Shown here in pieces: positions 35,778 to 43,375 of a stretch of 64,000 nt of DNA. Position 1 is the stretch's first letter; each line of letters begins with the position of its first letter. The translations under genes were made by a program, and so were the position numbers. The notes under the pieces are model-generated. The model was not told the origin of the DNA. It worked only from the letters and a program-made list of their open reading frames with translations, and made no database searches. The stretch is taken from the NCBI GenBank assembly GCA_934532985.1, contig CAKTAV010000004.1, positions 62,001 to 126,000 of the forward strand. Direction: 5' to 3'. This stretch comes from an uncultured Butyricicoccus sp. (GTDB lineage: Bacteria; Bacillota; Clostridia; Oscillospirales; Butyricicoccaceae).

Positions 35778-35821
35778 GATATACTAAGACTGAGTATATC
35801 ACACAGTATTGTTAAATGCAA
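35778..35821 (-). promoter_or_regulatory. Promoter and palindromic operator of the nad operon
   Basis: Minus strand TTGCAT (35821-35816), 17-bp spacer, TATACT (35798-35793). The -10 lies inside a perfect inverted repeat GATATACT-N7-AGTATATC (35778-35800), so a repressor there would block transcription. An NAD- or niacin-responsive regulator is a guess from context. Confidence 0.6.
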
Positions 35822-35905
35822 GACAATCTACTATATTTTTTGTCAAAACACAATGGAATCCATTATTTCCGCCTGCACACATCTCAATTTTTATCATTTC
35901 AGGAA

Positions 35906-35930
35906 GAGAAGGGGAATTTCACCCCTTCTC
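35906..35930. terminator. Hairpin after ribokinase gene
   Basis: GAGAAGGGG/CCCCTTCTC 9-bp stem, 7-nt loop, between the ribokinase stop and the nad promoter. The U-tract is weak on both sides. Confidence 0.55.
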
Positions 35931-35955
35931 TCCGTCATTTCATTTATTCCAATTA

Positions 35956-36846
35956 TTATTCTTTCGCAATCATCGCCAAGGTTTCTTCCATCGTCGGCGC
36001 CGACATAGAAGCGCCCTTTCGCTGTACGGAAATGCCTGCCGCATACGACGCGATTTTCAGCGCCTCCTTTGCCGAATGGCCATTAAGGTATGACGCGAGG
36101 AAATAGCCTTCAAAAATATCTCCTGCCGCTGTGGAGTCCACTGCATGTACCGGAAGTGCCTTTTGATACAGGCTTTCCTGCGCATTCTTGAAGAATGCTC
36201 CCTCTTTTCCCAGTGTCAAAACATAGCTGCTGTTGGGGTACTGTTCCTGCATTCCAATGAGAATGTCGCCCGGCTGGACATAGCTCGTCAATTCCCGCCC
36301 CTCTACCTCGTTAATAAAGAACAGATCGACTTTTGTCAGATCACAGGCCTTCAGCCCTTCATTACACGGTGAAGGATTCAGGATAATTTTCATCTTCTTC
36401 TCATGCGCACGTTCCATCGCATAAGGAACATTAGAAATCTCATTCTGGAGAACCAAAACATCCTCTTCGTCAAATTGCTCCAGCACAGAGTCAATGTACT
36501 CCGTTGTAATTTCGGTATTACAGCCGCCATAAATCATAACGGCGTTCTGCCCCATGGGGTCAACCTGAATAATGGCATGCCCGGAACGCCCCTCTTCCTT
36601 ATGAATCAGTTCCGTATACACGCCTGCATGGTTCAGTGTTTCCACGAGGAAATCTCCATCTTCCCCAATAAATCCGGCATGGTGCACTTCCATTCCGGCA
36701 CGTGCCATCGCAATGGACTGATTCAAGCCTTTTCCTCCCGGAAAGGTATGCATGTCATGTGCCGCCTGCGTCTCATTCGTCTGCATAATATGTCCCAATG
36801 AATAATTAAAATCAATATTTAGAGACCCTAAATTCAAAACTTTCAC
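35956..36846 (-). CDS. rbsK: Ribokinase (PfkB family)
   Basis: A 296-residue PfkB sugar kinase phosphorylating ribose or a similar sugar. Diagnostics: NLGSLNIDFNY, the di-glycine GGKGLNQSIAMARAG, NPSPCNEG and the anion-hole/catalytic-base motif DSTAAGDIFEGYF. The start is GTG 36846 preceded by GGGAGGTGG; the open frame upstream overlaps the promoter. Monocistronic here, with no ribose transporter adjacent. Confidence 0.88.
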   Translation of the reverse strand: MKVLNLGSLNIDFNYSLGHIMQTNETQAAHDMHTFPGGKGLNQSIAMARAGMEVHHAGFIGEDGDFLVETLNHAGVYTELIHKEEGRSGHAIIQVDPMGQNAVMIYGGCNTEITTEYIDSVLEQFDEEDVLVLQNEISNVPYAMERAHEKKMKIILNPSPCNEGLKACDLTKVDLFFINEVEGRELTSYVQPGDILIGMQEQYPNSSYVLTLGKEGAFFKNAQESLYQKALPVHAVDSTAAGDIFEGYFLASYLNGHSAKEALKIASYAAGISVQRKGASMSAPTMEETLAMIAKE

Positions 36847-36877
36847 AGTGCCACCTCCCTTTTCTCTACTTGTTATT

Positions 36878-36906
36878 ATTATACTTTTTTTCCGTAGTGA
36901 GTACAA
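36878..36906 (-). promoter_or_regulatory. Promoter of ribokinase gene
   Basis: Minus strand TTGTAC (36906-36901), 17-bp spacer, TATAAT (36883-36878). Confidence 0.75.
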
Positions 36907-37062
36907 GAGATTTTGCAAGACACATGTACAAATAATTCAAATTTTCTGTATTTATTCCGTAATATCCTCTAATTTTTGCACATTTTCATAGAATACTACT
37001 TGACTTTCTTGGAAAAACTTCGTAAGATAAAGAATATCAGCATTGACAAGGAGGTTTGTGTC

Positions 37063-37533
37063 ATGGCGATCAGCAAAAAAGGTACCAAGCAGATCACTGC
37101 GAACAAAAAGGCATGGCACGACTATTTTGTCGAGGCTCAATACGAATGTGGTATTGAGCTGGCTGGTACGGAAGTTAAGTCGCTCCGTCAGGGCACAGTT
37201 AGCCTAAAGGATTCCTACTGCATCTTTAAGGATGGAGAGCTGTTTGTCAAAGGCATGCATATCAGTCCCTACGAAAAGGGCAATATCTTTAATAAGGATC
37301 CCCTGCGTGTCCGAAAGCTGCTTCTTCACAAAAAAGAAATCATGAATCTGTTCGGCAAAACCAAGCAGGACGGATATACGTTGGTACCGTTATCATTGTA
37401 TTTCAAGAATTCACGTGTCAAGGTCGAGCTTGGCCTGTGCAAAGGTAAAAAGCTCTATGACAAGCGCGCTGCAGCTGCCAAAAAGGATGCGGCTCGCGAA
37501 ATTGACCGTGTAATGAAATCACGACGACAGTAA
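37063..37533 (+). CDS. smpB: SsrA-binding protein SmpB
   Basis: A 156-residue tmRNA partner needed for trans-translation and ribosome rescue. Motifs: ANKKAWHDYFVEAQYECGIE, LAGTEVKSLRQGTVSLKDSY (the signature), and the basic tail with KGKKLYDKRAAAAKKDA. ATG 37063 follows AAGGAGGTTT; the upstream extension is not conserved in SmpB. The tmRNA gene starts 44 bp after its stop, an arrangement common in Firmicutes. Confidence 0.97.
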   Translation: MAISKKGTKQITANKKAWHDYFVEAQYECGIELAGTEVKSLRQGTVSLKDSYCIFKDGELFVKGMHISPYEKGNIFNKDPLRVRKLLLHKKEIMNLFGKTKQDGYTLVPLSLYFKNSRVKVELGLCKGKKLYDKRAAAAKKDAAREIDRVMKSRRQ

Positions 37534-37577
37534 TATAATAATGGAGTTTAGAATAATTGCCTGTCCCATACCAATAT

Positions 37578-37931
37578 GGGGGCGTACCGGTTTCGACGGG
37601 GATGTGAAATCCGGGATAGCGGGTCGAAGTGAGGAGCTTCGTTAAAAGTCTCAACTTTGTTTATAAATTAAACAACGACAATTATTCTTTACAGGCTGCT
37701 TAATTAAGCTGGCCCGTTCTGCCTGAGAGTATCGCGGCTCGGGACAGAGCGTCATTTAGCGGTGAACGTGCGGCAGATAAGCTTTGCTCTGCCCATGCAT
37801 TATGAAGCTACTGACACGGTAAGCCTGTCATTTGGCGTGCCGCAGAGGGAATGTCAATAAAATGACTGCACCCGGAGAAATCCTTGAGGAAACGTCTTCG
37901 GACAGGAGTTCGACTCTCCTCGCCTCCACCA
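37578..37931 (+). ncRNA. ssrA: Transfer-messenger RNA (tmRNA)
   Basis: A 354-nt one-piece tmRNA. The 5' GGGGGCG pairs with 3' CGCCTCC before the encoded ACCA end, forming the acceptor stem; the T-arm TTCGACTCTCC is intact. The tag reading frame (37671-37703) ends in NDNYSLQAA then TAA, a typical clostridial degradation tag. The 3' end (37909-37931) doubles as the attachment site of the satellite and is regenerated by it, so the gene remains functional. Confidence 0.96.
37909..37931 (+). repeat. attL: 23-bp direct repeat in the ssrA 3' end
   Basis: The stretch from TTCGACTCTCC to CTCCACCA is repeated without change at 45447-45469, at the other end of the element. This is the core duplicated by integrase-mediated insertion. 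Confidence 0.92.
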
Positions 37932-37938
37932 CCAATTC

Positions 37939-38030
37939 AAGCCGTAAATGTTCGCATTTTCGGCTTGTTTTTCTATTTATACAGTAAAATCCACGCTTAA
38001 AAGTTCCAACTTTCAAACGTGGATTTTTTT
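37939..38030 (+). terminator. Two consecutive terminators downstream of ssrA, at the satellite left end
   Basis: First: AAGCCG/CGGCTT with an inner AAATG/CATTT helix, then GTTTTTC (37939-37972). Second: AAATCCACG/CGTGGATTT then T4 (37987-38030). Both lie inside the element, so the satellite supplies the tmRNA terminator. Confidence 0.8.
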
Positions 38031-38063
38031 ATACCCCTTAAAATACCCCAAACAGATTTTAAC

Positions 38064-39245
38064 TTATACAGCCGTTATCTGCTCAATTGCTTCCTGCATC
38101 TTGTTTCGCGTGTCGGTCTTCATCACGTCAGATACAGCTCCGTAAACATCCATTGTGAAGCTGCTCGAATAATGTCCCATCTGTTCCTGCACAGCTTTAA
38201 CCGAGCATTCCGATTGAAGCATCAAAATTGCCGCCGAATGACGCAAATCATGGAATCGACACTCTGGTATTCCAATTGCAGCCACATGTTTTTTGAATCG
38301 CTTGAATACTGTATGGTGTTTCAAGTGACCACCTAAAATATCAGTAAAAATCAAATTGTCGGGATTTCTCCATATATCGGCATGAGCCATCCGTTCTTCA
38401 AGTTGTTTGATACGCTGTCGTTTTAATGCGTTCATAACAAATGCCGGTGCAACAACCGTCCGACGTTTTCCGTTCTTCGTTTCGTCCAGAAAAAAGTAAT
38501 CTGAACCGTTCGGATTCTTCTGTAACTGCCGCCGAACTTCAATTGTTCCCGCCTCCATATTAACATCATCCCACTGCAACCCCAACAGTTCTGATTGTCT
38601 CAAGCCACAAAACAAATCTACTATGAACAAATATTCCAATTCATCGCCCTGTATCTCTTCTAAAAAGCGAGCAATGTCTTTGTCCATTAAAGGTCTTAAC
38701 TCTGGCTTTTTCACCTTTGGCAATTTTGTGTAGTCAGCTGGATTTGTCTTAATAATCCCCGATAACACTGCCTGCTTTAATCCAGTATGTAAAATACCAT
38801 GAATACATTGAACGCTTTTCGCTGATAGCGGTTTTTGTTTTTTATACCCTTCGTGGAGTCGATTACAAAATCGTTGAATGTGGATCGGCTCTAGCGTTTG
38901 TAGTTGCGCCCCTCCTAAGTAAGGAACGATATAGCGGGCGACTTTTCTTTCATATCCTGCTTTAGAGGAAGGCTTCAAATCTTGGCAATATACGCATAGC
39001 CATTCATGAAACCATTCCTCAATCGTATATCGCTTCTGCGTCTCGCGAAATGTTCCCTCATCTACTTCACATAGAATTGCTGTTAATCTCTGCTTGCATT
39101 GCTTTTGTGTCCTGCCATATATAGAACCCCGTTGCTTCTGCCCTAGCTCATCAGTGTAAGTATAGCGTGCTTCCCATGTACCGTCAGAACGCTGGCGAAT
39201 AGAACCCGCTCCCGACGCTGCACGGCTGTTTTTCCTGCGTGCCAT
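38064..39245 (-). CDS. int: Tyrosine recombinase / integrase of the satellite
   Basis: A 393-residue site-specific recombinase, Tn916/phage type: N-terminal arm-binding domain (GAGSIRQRSDGTWEARYTY), SAM-like core-binding domain (about 70-165) and catalytic domain. Active-site residues: Arg216 (GLRQSE), His332 and Arg335 (HDLRH), His358 and nucleophile Tyr368. It lies next to attL, transcribed toward it, as is standard for tRNA/tmRNA-integrating elements. It should recombine the 23-bp core. AAAGGAATAATTT precedes the ATG. Confidence 0.95.
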   Translation of the reverse strand: MARRKNSRAASGAGSIRQRSDGTWEARYTYTDELGQKQRGSIYGRTQKQCKQRLTAILCEVDEGTFRETQKRYTIEEWFHEWLCVYCQDLKPSSKAGYERKVARYIVPYLGGAQLQTLEPIHIQRFCNRLHEGYKKQKPLSAKSVQCIHGILHTGLKQAVLSGIIKTNPADYTKLPKVKKPELRPLMDKDIARFLEEIQGDELEYLFIVDLFCGLRQSELLGLQWDDVNMEAGTIEVRRQLQKNPNGSDYFFLDETKNGKRRTVVAPAFVMNALKRQRIKQLEERMAHADIWRNPDNLIFTDILGGHLKHHTVFKRFKKHVAAIGIPECRFHDLRHSAAILMLQSECSVKAVQEQMGHYSSSFTMDVYGAVSDVMKTDTRNKMQEAIEQITAV

Positions 39246-39261
39246 AAATTATTCCTTTCTC

Positions 39262-39370
39262 TTGCATCCAATCGCGCAGTCTGATACAATCAAAGGGCGA
39301 TAAGATTACTTTGTTGGTTATCGTTCGCATTCTGCCCGTTGGAATCTGGTTCATTCCGGCGGGCTTTTTT
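39262..39370 (+). ncRNA. Candidate satellite small RNA (promoter, two hairpins, terminator)
   Basis: The promoter TTGCAT (39262), 17-bp spacer, TACAAT (39285-39290) is followed by an RNA of about 75 nt. It has a CGATAA/TTATCG hairpin (39298-39323) and an 11-bp terminator stem GCCCGTTGGAA/TTCCGGCGGGC ending in T6 (39334-39370). It contains no open frame and is antisense to any transcript reading from the RHH gene into int. A role in controlling integrase is inferred. Confidence 0.6.
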
Positions 39371-39381
39371 CATGCTTGCAT

Positions 39382-39576
39382 TTAGTCGGTGTCTTTATCG
39401 CGCATAGCTGCATAAATAGCATTGCAAATAAACTCATTCACGCTCTCGCCTCGACTATTTGCGTAATCAAAAATAATATCTTTTTGACCTTTCTTTACAC
39501 GAATTTGAATTCGGTCATACGTCTTCGCATTGTACTTCTCTGTTGCCCTTTTTTGAGCTTCAGAAATCGGCGGCAT
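39382..39576 (-). CDS. Ribbon-helix-helix (Arc-like) protein
   Basis: A 64-residue basic protein. ISEAQKRATEKYNAKTYDRI then QIRVKKGQKD and IIFDYANSRGESVNEFICNA gives strand-helix-helix, the RHH DNA-binding fold seen in Arc/CopG-type regulators of mobile elements. The start at 39576 follows GAGGAGGTGA. It is the likely repressor of the divergent micro-protein operon, since repeats suited to an RHH operator lie between them. Confidence 0.75.
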   Translation of the reverse strand: MPPISEAQKRATEKYNAKTYDRIQIRVKKGQKDIIFDYANSRGESVNEFICNAIYAAMRDKDTD

Positions 39577-39617
39577 AGTCTCACCTCCTCTCATGTATTA
39601 TACCATATTTTTATGTT

Positions 39618-39708
39618 GTAGTCATTATAAAATATGCACTAATAATGTTATATTAAATTGTGTAATCAATCAATTGATTTTATGCTGTCGTCATGATAAA
39701 ATATAGAC
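39618..39708. repeat. Direct repeats and palindrome in the divergent control region
   Basis: Two 22-bp copies sharing GTCAT-N-ATAAAATAT (39618-39639, 39687-39708; 18 of 22 identical) lie 69 bp apart, with the palindrome AATCAATTGATT at 39668-39679 between them. Their position between the RHH gene and the plus-strand operon suggests operators. Confidence 0.55.
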
Positions 39709-39825
39709 AAATAAAAGAGGAATTTTACAGTGATACGATTCCAGCATTTTATCACTTATTTCATTCCTTTATTTTCACTTCATGAGAGGTTCGTTTCAAA
39801 GAACCAATAGAAAGGATGGTATTAC

Positions 39826-39951
39826 ATGAGAGACATTTGGGAAAGACGCTTGATTGAGACTATTCAAAGTTCTTGTTTAGAGATTCATTTTTTACAATTC
39901 TTGGTTGGCTTTATTTGCGGGGTTAGAGATCAAGAGAACATGGAACAATAA
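39826..39951 (+). CDS. Satellite micro-protein 1 (41 aa), DIWE family
   Basis: A 41-residue protein, MRDIWERRLIETIQSSCLEI and a hydrophobic end HFLQFLVGFICGV. The first 17 residues closely match micro-protein 2 (MRDIWEQVLIDTIKEACLD). Ribosome site AAAGGA. First of four consecutive small genes. Not recognised; a single amphipathic helix plus a short hydrophobic stretch could allow protein binding or membrane contact. Confidence 0.6.
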   Translation: MRDIWERRLIETIQSSCLEIHFLQFLVGFICGVRDQENMEQ

Positions 39952-40001
39952 TAAAGAAAAGCGGTACTCTTTGTTAGAGCCCGAGAAGAAGGAGGATTAG
40001 A

Positions 40002-40151
40002 ATGAGAGACATTTGGGAGCAAGTTTTGATTGATACGATTAAAGAGGCTTGTTTGGACACTGAACACCTCCGGATGATTTACAGATTTATCGTCAAAACG
40101 AAAATGCAGGAAATGGAAGAGAGGGCGAGCATAAATGAACCGATCCATTGA
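40002..40151 (+). CDS. Satellite micro-protein 2 (49 aa), DIWE family
   Basis: MRDIWEQVLIDTIKEACLDT then EHLRMIYRFIVKTKMQEMEE. It has the best Shine-Dalgarno of the set (AGAAGGAGGATTAG). Overlaps the next gene by 17 bp. Paralogue of proteins 1, 3 and 4: an acidic/aromatic N-terminus, I-xx-TI core, Cys at 17, then a basic helix. Unknown function. Confidence 0.65.
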   Translation: MRDIWEQVLIDTIKEACLDTEHLRMIYRFIVKTKMQEMEERASINEPIH

Positions 40152-40311
40152 TTGGAAAAGAGAATTGTCTGAACTAGTTGAATCCGCTTGCGAAGATTCT
40201 AGGAGCGAGTGGAAACGGTTATATATTTATGAATTCTATTTTTTGAAGTACCGAAACGAATTGAGAGGGAGAGTGAACGCAGATGAAAGACGTGTGGCGG
40301 GAGCGAATTGA
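40135..40311 (+). CDS. Satellite micro-protein 3 (58 aa), DIWE-like
   Basis: MNRSIDWKRELSELVESACE, then a basic segment EWKRLYIYEFYFLKYRNELR. The pattern W...L..L...AC aligns with the N-termini of the other three. Ribosome site GAGAGGGCGAG lies within gene 2; it overlaps both neighbours (17 and 29 bp), so the four are translated as a coupled set. Confidence 0.6.
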   Translation: MNRSIDWKRELSELVESACEDSRSEWKRLYIYEFYFLKYRNELRGRVNADERRVAGAN

Positions 40312-40435
40312 GAAAATCATTCATGAAGAAGATACCGACGAGTATATTCTGGGTGTTACATATGCTATGATATGGGAGTGGAGACGCTTAAACGGAAAGC
40401 CCAGCTCCAGCCCAACCCCTGTAGCAGAAAACTAA
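40283..40435 (+). CDS. Satellite micro-protein 4 (50 aa), DIWE-like
   Basis: MKDVWRERIEKIIHEEDTDE then YILGVTYAMIWEWRRLNGKP and a Ser/Pro tail. It keeps the [RK]D[IV]W start but lacks the cysteine. Ribosome site GAGAGGGAGAG. Last gene before the terminator. Similarity among the four is weak beyond the first 20 residues, so they may bind related partners. Confidence 0.6.
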   Translation: MKDVWRERIEKIIHEEDTDEYILGVTYAMIWEWRRLNGKPSSSPTPVAEN

Positions 40436-40449
40436 CAAAAGAATAAAGG

Positions 40450-40524
40450 AAGAGGCTGTTTGCAAGCCTGTGTCGTTTCAAAGTTCAACTTTGTGATACA
40501 TTCTTGCATAACAGCCTCTTTTCT
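40450..40524. terminator. Bidirectional terminator between micro-protein operon and coiled-coil gene
   Basis: AAGAGGCTGTT/AACAGCCTCTT-type stem spanning 75 nt with an inner CAAAGTTCAACTTTG palindrome, followed by TTTTCTT. Confidence 0.75.
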
Positions 40525-40533
40525 TATACCTAT

Positions 40534-41445
40534 TTACAGTCCAAGCACTGTCTCCTGCTTTGCCAACTCAGCCTCCGCGAGAGCTTTGTAACGCCCATCC
40601 AACAGAAGCATTGGAAGCATCTCCGGTTTCCGCGCCGTAATGTCAGCAATAGCCTTCTCTTTATTTCCGGAGTCCGGCGGGAGTGTTTCATCAATATACG
40701 CCCTATCCCCATCAGTCAGACGCGGACGAATTCGCGTTGCGTCGCAAATTCCCTGTGCCTCGTCGAACGCCTTCAAAAATGCCTTGTACGTTTCATTCTC
40801 CGCCGTCAGTGCCTTTACACTTCCCAGAGAGCTAGCTTTTGCAATCACAGGGCTCTGATAGTTTGTCAACGATTGCACCAGCTCAAACAATTCCGCGTTT
40901 TCGCCGCAGTAGCGTAAAGCCAGCCGAACCGAATCTTTGACCTCTTCCAAACGGGCACTCATTTTTTCGACATCCGGCAGGGGCAACTCGCGCGGCATTC
41001 CGTTTGCCTGCTTGCGCTCTCCAGCCACAGCATTCAACAACTGAGCGTCGGCGTAGGAGGTGCAAGCCGCGTGCAGCGCGCCCAGCTCTGTTTGTGAAAA
41101 ATCAACTCCCGCAGCTTTTGCATAGCTGATTCTTCTTCCTAAATCCTCTGACGCAGGAGCAACAACGAGTTGTCGCAATTCCTGCTCTGCCATCGAAATC
41201 CAGCGTTCACACGCCGCCTTTCGGCGTTCTACCGACTTATCCCAAAGACCCTTATAGTCCTTCTTTGGCTTCCAATTTCTACGAAATTCGTCGATATACT
41301 CCGCCGTATATTTCGACTCCATCGTTGCCGTCTCACTGTCTCGTTGTGCCAGCTCCGTTTCGTATGAGGACACCAACGTGTCAACTGTTGCCTTATGTGC
41401 TTCCAGCTGCTTGAAAATGTCCTCCATGTATCGTCTGTAATTCAT
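40534..41445 (-). CDS. Satellite coiled-coil protein, unknown
   Basis: A 303-residue hydrophilic protein without recognisable family. Residues 1-70 look like a coiled coil (YMEDIFKQLEAHKATVDTLV), followed by helical Ala/Glu-rich sequence to the end. No membrane segment or catalytic motif. It starts 22 bp after the TerS-like gene with AAAGGAAATAG, so the two are co-expressed. Position and shape suit a scaffold- or capsid-redirecting factor or a packaging adaptor, but that is conjecture. Confidence 0.7.
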   Translation of the reverse strand: MNYRRYMEDIFKQLEAHKATVDTLVSSYETELAQRDSETATMESKYTAEYIDEFRRNWKPKKDYKGLWDKSVERRKAACERWISMAEQELRQLVVAPASEDLGRRISYAKAAGVDFSQTELGALHAACTSYADAQLLNAVAGERKQANGMPRELPLPDVEKMSARLEEVKDSVRLALRYCGENAELFELVQSLTNYQSPVIAKASSLGSVKALTAENETYKAFLKAFDEAQGICDATRIRPRLTDGDRAYIDETLPPDSGNKEKAIADITARKPEMLPMLLLDGRYKALAEAELAKQETVLGL

Positions 41446-41467
41446 CAATCTATTTCCTTTTACTCGT

Positions 41468-41950
41468 TTACGGCAAGCTAGGTGGCTCTCTGTCACCTAG
41501 CTTTGCTAATTCTTCACGGCTCAGTAGCCGCTTCTTCCCTTCGTTCGGCGATGCTTCTTCAAAGCTGAGAGTATCCTTATATCCCAACCAATTTTTCAAC
41601 AAAAATATTCCAGAAGCAGGATTTATCTTTCCACTGAGATTGCATTGCTCAATGAATGCCCAAATAAATCGTTTTCCCGATTTGACCGCCTCTTGTCGCC
41701 GCTGAGAGCAGCCGTCACCATTCGACCATTTATACAATGTTTGACGGGACACGCCTAGCGCCAAACTCAAGCTCTCAATTCCCGGCCTAATAGAAGATGT
41801 TTGGCAAAGCACGAAAAATTGATTTATTCGCCTTTCAACCTCTTCGTCCGTTTCAGGTTTTCCCTTTGCATAGAGTTCGCCTAGCGATCCAACTAACTCT
41901 TGAACAGTTGCCGGTTCAATATTTTCCAAATTTTTCTGTGGAAAAGGCAT
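41468..41950 (-). CDS. Terminase small-subunit-like protein
   Basis: A 160-residue protein. A central HTH (IESLSLALGVSRQTLYKWSN) is followed by a helical oligomerisation region and the motif INPASGIFLLKNWLGYKDTL, characteristic of phage DNA-packaging small subunits of the gp3/TerS group. TerS binds pac DNA and hands it to the large subunit. No large subunit is present, as in satellites that redirect a helper phage's packaging. GGGAGGTGATAA precedes the ATG. A generic HTH phage regulator is the alternative. Confidence 0.65.
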   Translation of the reverse strand: MPFPQKNLENIEPATVQELVGSLGELYAKGKPETDEEVERRINQFFVLCQTSSIRPGIESLSLALGVSRQTLYKWSNGDGCSQRRQEAVKSGKRFIWAFIEQCNLSGKINPASGIFLLKNWLGYKDTLSFEEASPNEGKKRLLSREELAKLGDREPPSLP

Positions 41951-42010
41951 TAAATTATCACCTCCCTTTTTATGACGTAAACCTGTTGCGTCGCTTTAGT
42001 TGACATACGT

Positions 42011-42733
42011 TCAATTGCCTTCAAAATCATAGCTAAGTACCTCGTCAACAAGTGCCTCCGTCGTCTGTCGGCGTGAGAGAATCTTTTTAGCGGTGTCAGC
42101 ATCAAGGTTGCGATCTTGAAAAAGTTTCGCCAGTTCAGCAATGTTAGCGTTCGTAGACTTGAAATCCGTGATATAAAGATTTGCGTACTGCCGCACAGTC
42201 TCTTCGAGCGGATTCTCTAGCTCCGCGCACTCTACTGTCGCTTCGCTCCCCTGTTTTGAGTTTTCTTTCACTAAGTTTTCCTGTTCTTTACTGCCTTCTC
42301 TTGTACTATCCTTCCCTACACTGCACTGCGATTCAAAATGCATTCGACTTGTGTACGAATTGTCTACATTTTGTATACAAGTCTCATCTACAACATATTT
42401 CCGTCCATCTGCGCTGATAGAAACATATTCCATCTCTGGTTCAGGCTCCTTTTTCGCCCTCCTCGTCTCAGCAACGCGATTTTGACTTGGCCAGTCTAGG
42501 ATAAGCAATTTTCCGTTTTGAAAGCGGTACAAAAATCCATTTTCAATCAGTTCTTCGATATGTTCGGCTGGAATCGCGGTCATTCTAAGTATTGATTTTA
42601 CTCCACCCGTCAAAAAGCCGTCATCGTCAGATTCCAAAATCAAGAAACCATACAAGGCTTTTGCCGAATCCGTCAAATCGAGAAATTCGTCGCTTTTCCA
42701 GACACTTTTAGCAATCATCCGTCGTTCAGCCAT
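42011..42733 (-). CDS. Replication initiation protein (DnaD-like N-domain)
   Basis: A 240-residue protein. The N-terminus MAERRMIAKSVWKSDEFLDL, then TDSAKALYGFLILESDDDGF and LIENGFLYRFQNGKLLILDW, is the winged-helix arrangement of phage replisome organisers of Gram-positive phages. A Ser/Glu-rich linker (about 110-170) leads to a helical C-domain (FQDRNLDADTAKKILSRRQT). It likely melts or marks the element's origin for host helicase loading. ATG 42733 overlaps the preceding gene by 8 bp, with GAGG at suitable distance. Confidence 0.75.
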   Translation of the reverse strand: MAERRMIAKSVWKSDEFLDLTDSAKALYGFLILESDDDGFLTGGVKSILRMTAIPAEHIEELIENGFLYRFQNGKLLILDWPSQNRVAETRRAKKEPEPEMEYVSISADGRKYVVDETCIQNVDNSYTSRMHFESQCSVGKDSTREGSKEQENLVKENSKQGSEATVECAELENPLEETVRQYANLYITDFKSTNANIAELAKLFQDRNLDADTAKKILSRRQTTEALVDEVLSYDFEGN

Positions 42734-43187
42734 TGGCATCCTCGAATCGCGCTTGCCTCGAACGAGCAATCTTGCGGCGGGTCAGTTCGTTTTCTGCCGC
42801 CTCCAGTGCTTCAAAAATGCTTCGCGCTGTCGCCTTCCGGCGGGCAATAAAGTGTTCAATTTCCGCGTCACCAGTTTTTCCTATCGACGGCAAAAAATAC
42901 CCGCCGCGATAACCATCCGCCAGAATTACATGTTCGCGCCGTTCTGCTTCAATCAGCTTGCGAAGCTGTCGATCAGTGCCGCAACCCGCCAAAGTAACCA
43001 GCTCTTGCACCGGAATAGCCTTTTCTTTGCCAACCGCACACGATTGTAACAAAATACTTGAAATCCGCCCTTGTTTTGTGCTACAATCAATTTTAGTTTG
43101 AGAATCAAGTTCGCCAAAACAAGTTCTCACTTCCTGTGGTTGTGCGCCGACACTTCCACAGGTTTTTTCATTATCCGCAAAGTTCAT
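42726..43187 (-). CDS. Satellite protein with winged-helix-like centre, unknown
   Basis: A 153-residue protein. IPVQELVTLAGCGTDRQLRK followed by LIEAERREHVILADGYRGGY suggests a winged helix as in replication-associated phage proteins; the C-terminus is basic (ELTRRKIARSRQARF). The start is coupled to the upstream HTH gene (TTGATG at its TGA stop). Co-transcribed with the replication protein, so a role in replication is likely. Confidence 0.65.
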   Translation of the reverse strand: MNFADNEKTCGSVGAQPQEVRTCFGELDSQTKIDCSTKQGRISSILLQSCAVGKEKAIPVQELVTLAGCGTDRQLRKLIEAERREHVILADGYRGGYFLPSIGKTGDAEIEHFIARRKATARSIFEALEAAENELTRRKIARSRQARFEDANG

Positions 43188-43375
43188 CAATTTTCTTCAC
43201 CTCCTTGCTGATCCATCCAGCGTTCAAAGCGACTGCGCGAAATACGAATTGATTTGCCCAGTCTGATTGCCGGAAAAAATCCCGACTGATGAACAAGTTC
43301 ATACGCCTTTCCGCGAGATAGCCCCGTAAAATCCATAAATTCCGGAATTTTCATAAGGTCATCATGTTGATTCAC
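43187..43375 (-). CDS. xis: Excisionase-like / AlpA-type HTH protein
   Basis: A 62-residue protein with a MerR/AlpA-like wHTH: IPEFMDFTGLSRGKAYELVH then FFPAIRLGKSIRISRSRFER and WMDQQ. This is the helix-turn-helix-17/excisionase pattern. The best start is GTG 43375, behind ATGGAGGT. It is first in the early operon, and in satellites such proteins drive excision or activate early transcription. Confidence 0.75.
   Translation of the reverse strand: MNQHDDLMKIPEFMDFTGLSRGKAYELVHQSGFFPAIRLGKSIRISRSRFERWMDQQGGEEN

Noticed and set aside
41950..42141. A 63-codon open frame between the replication and TerS-like genes
   Set aside because: It lies mainly inside the replication gene in another frame, lacks a Shine-Dalgarno and has no plausible features.
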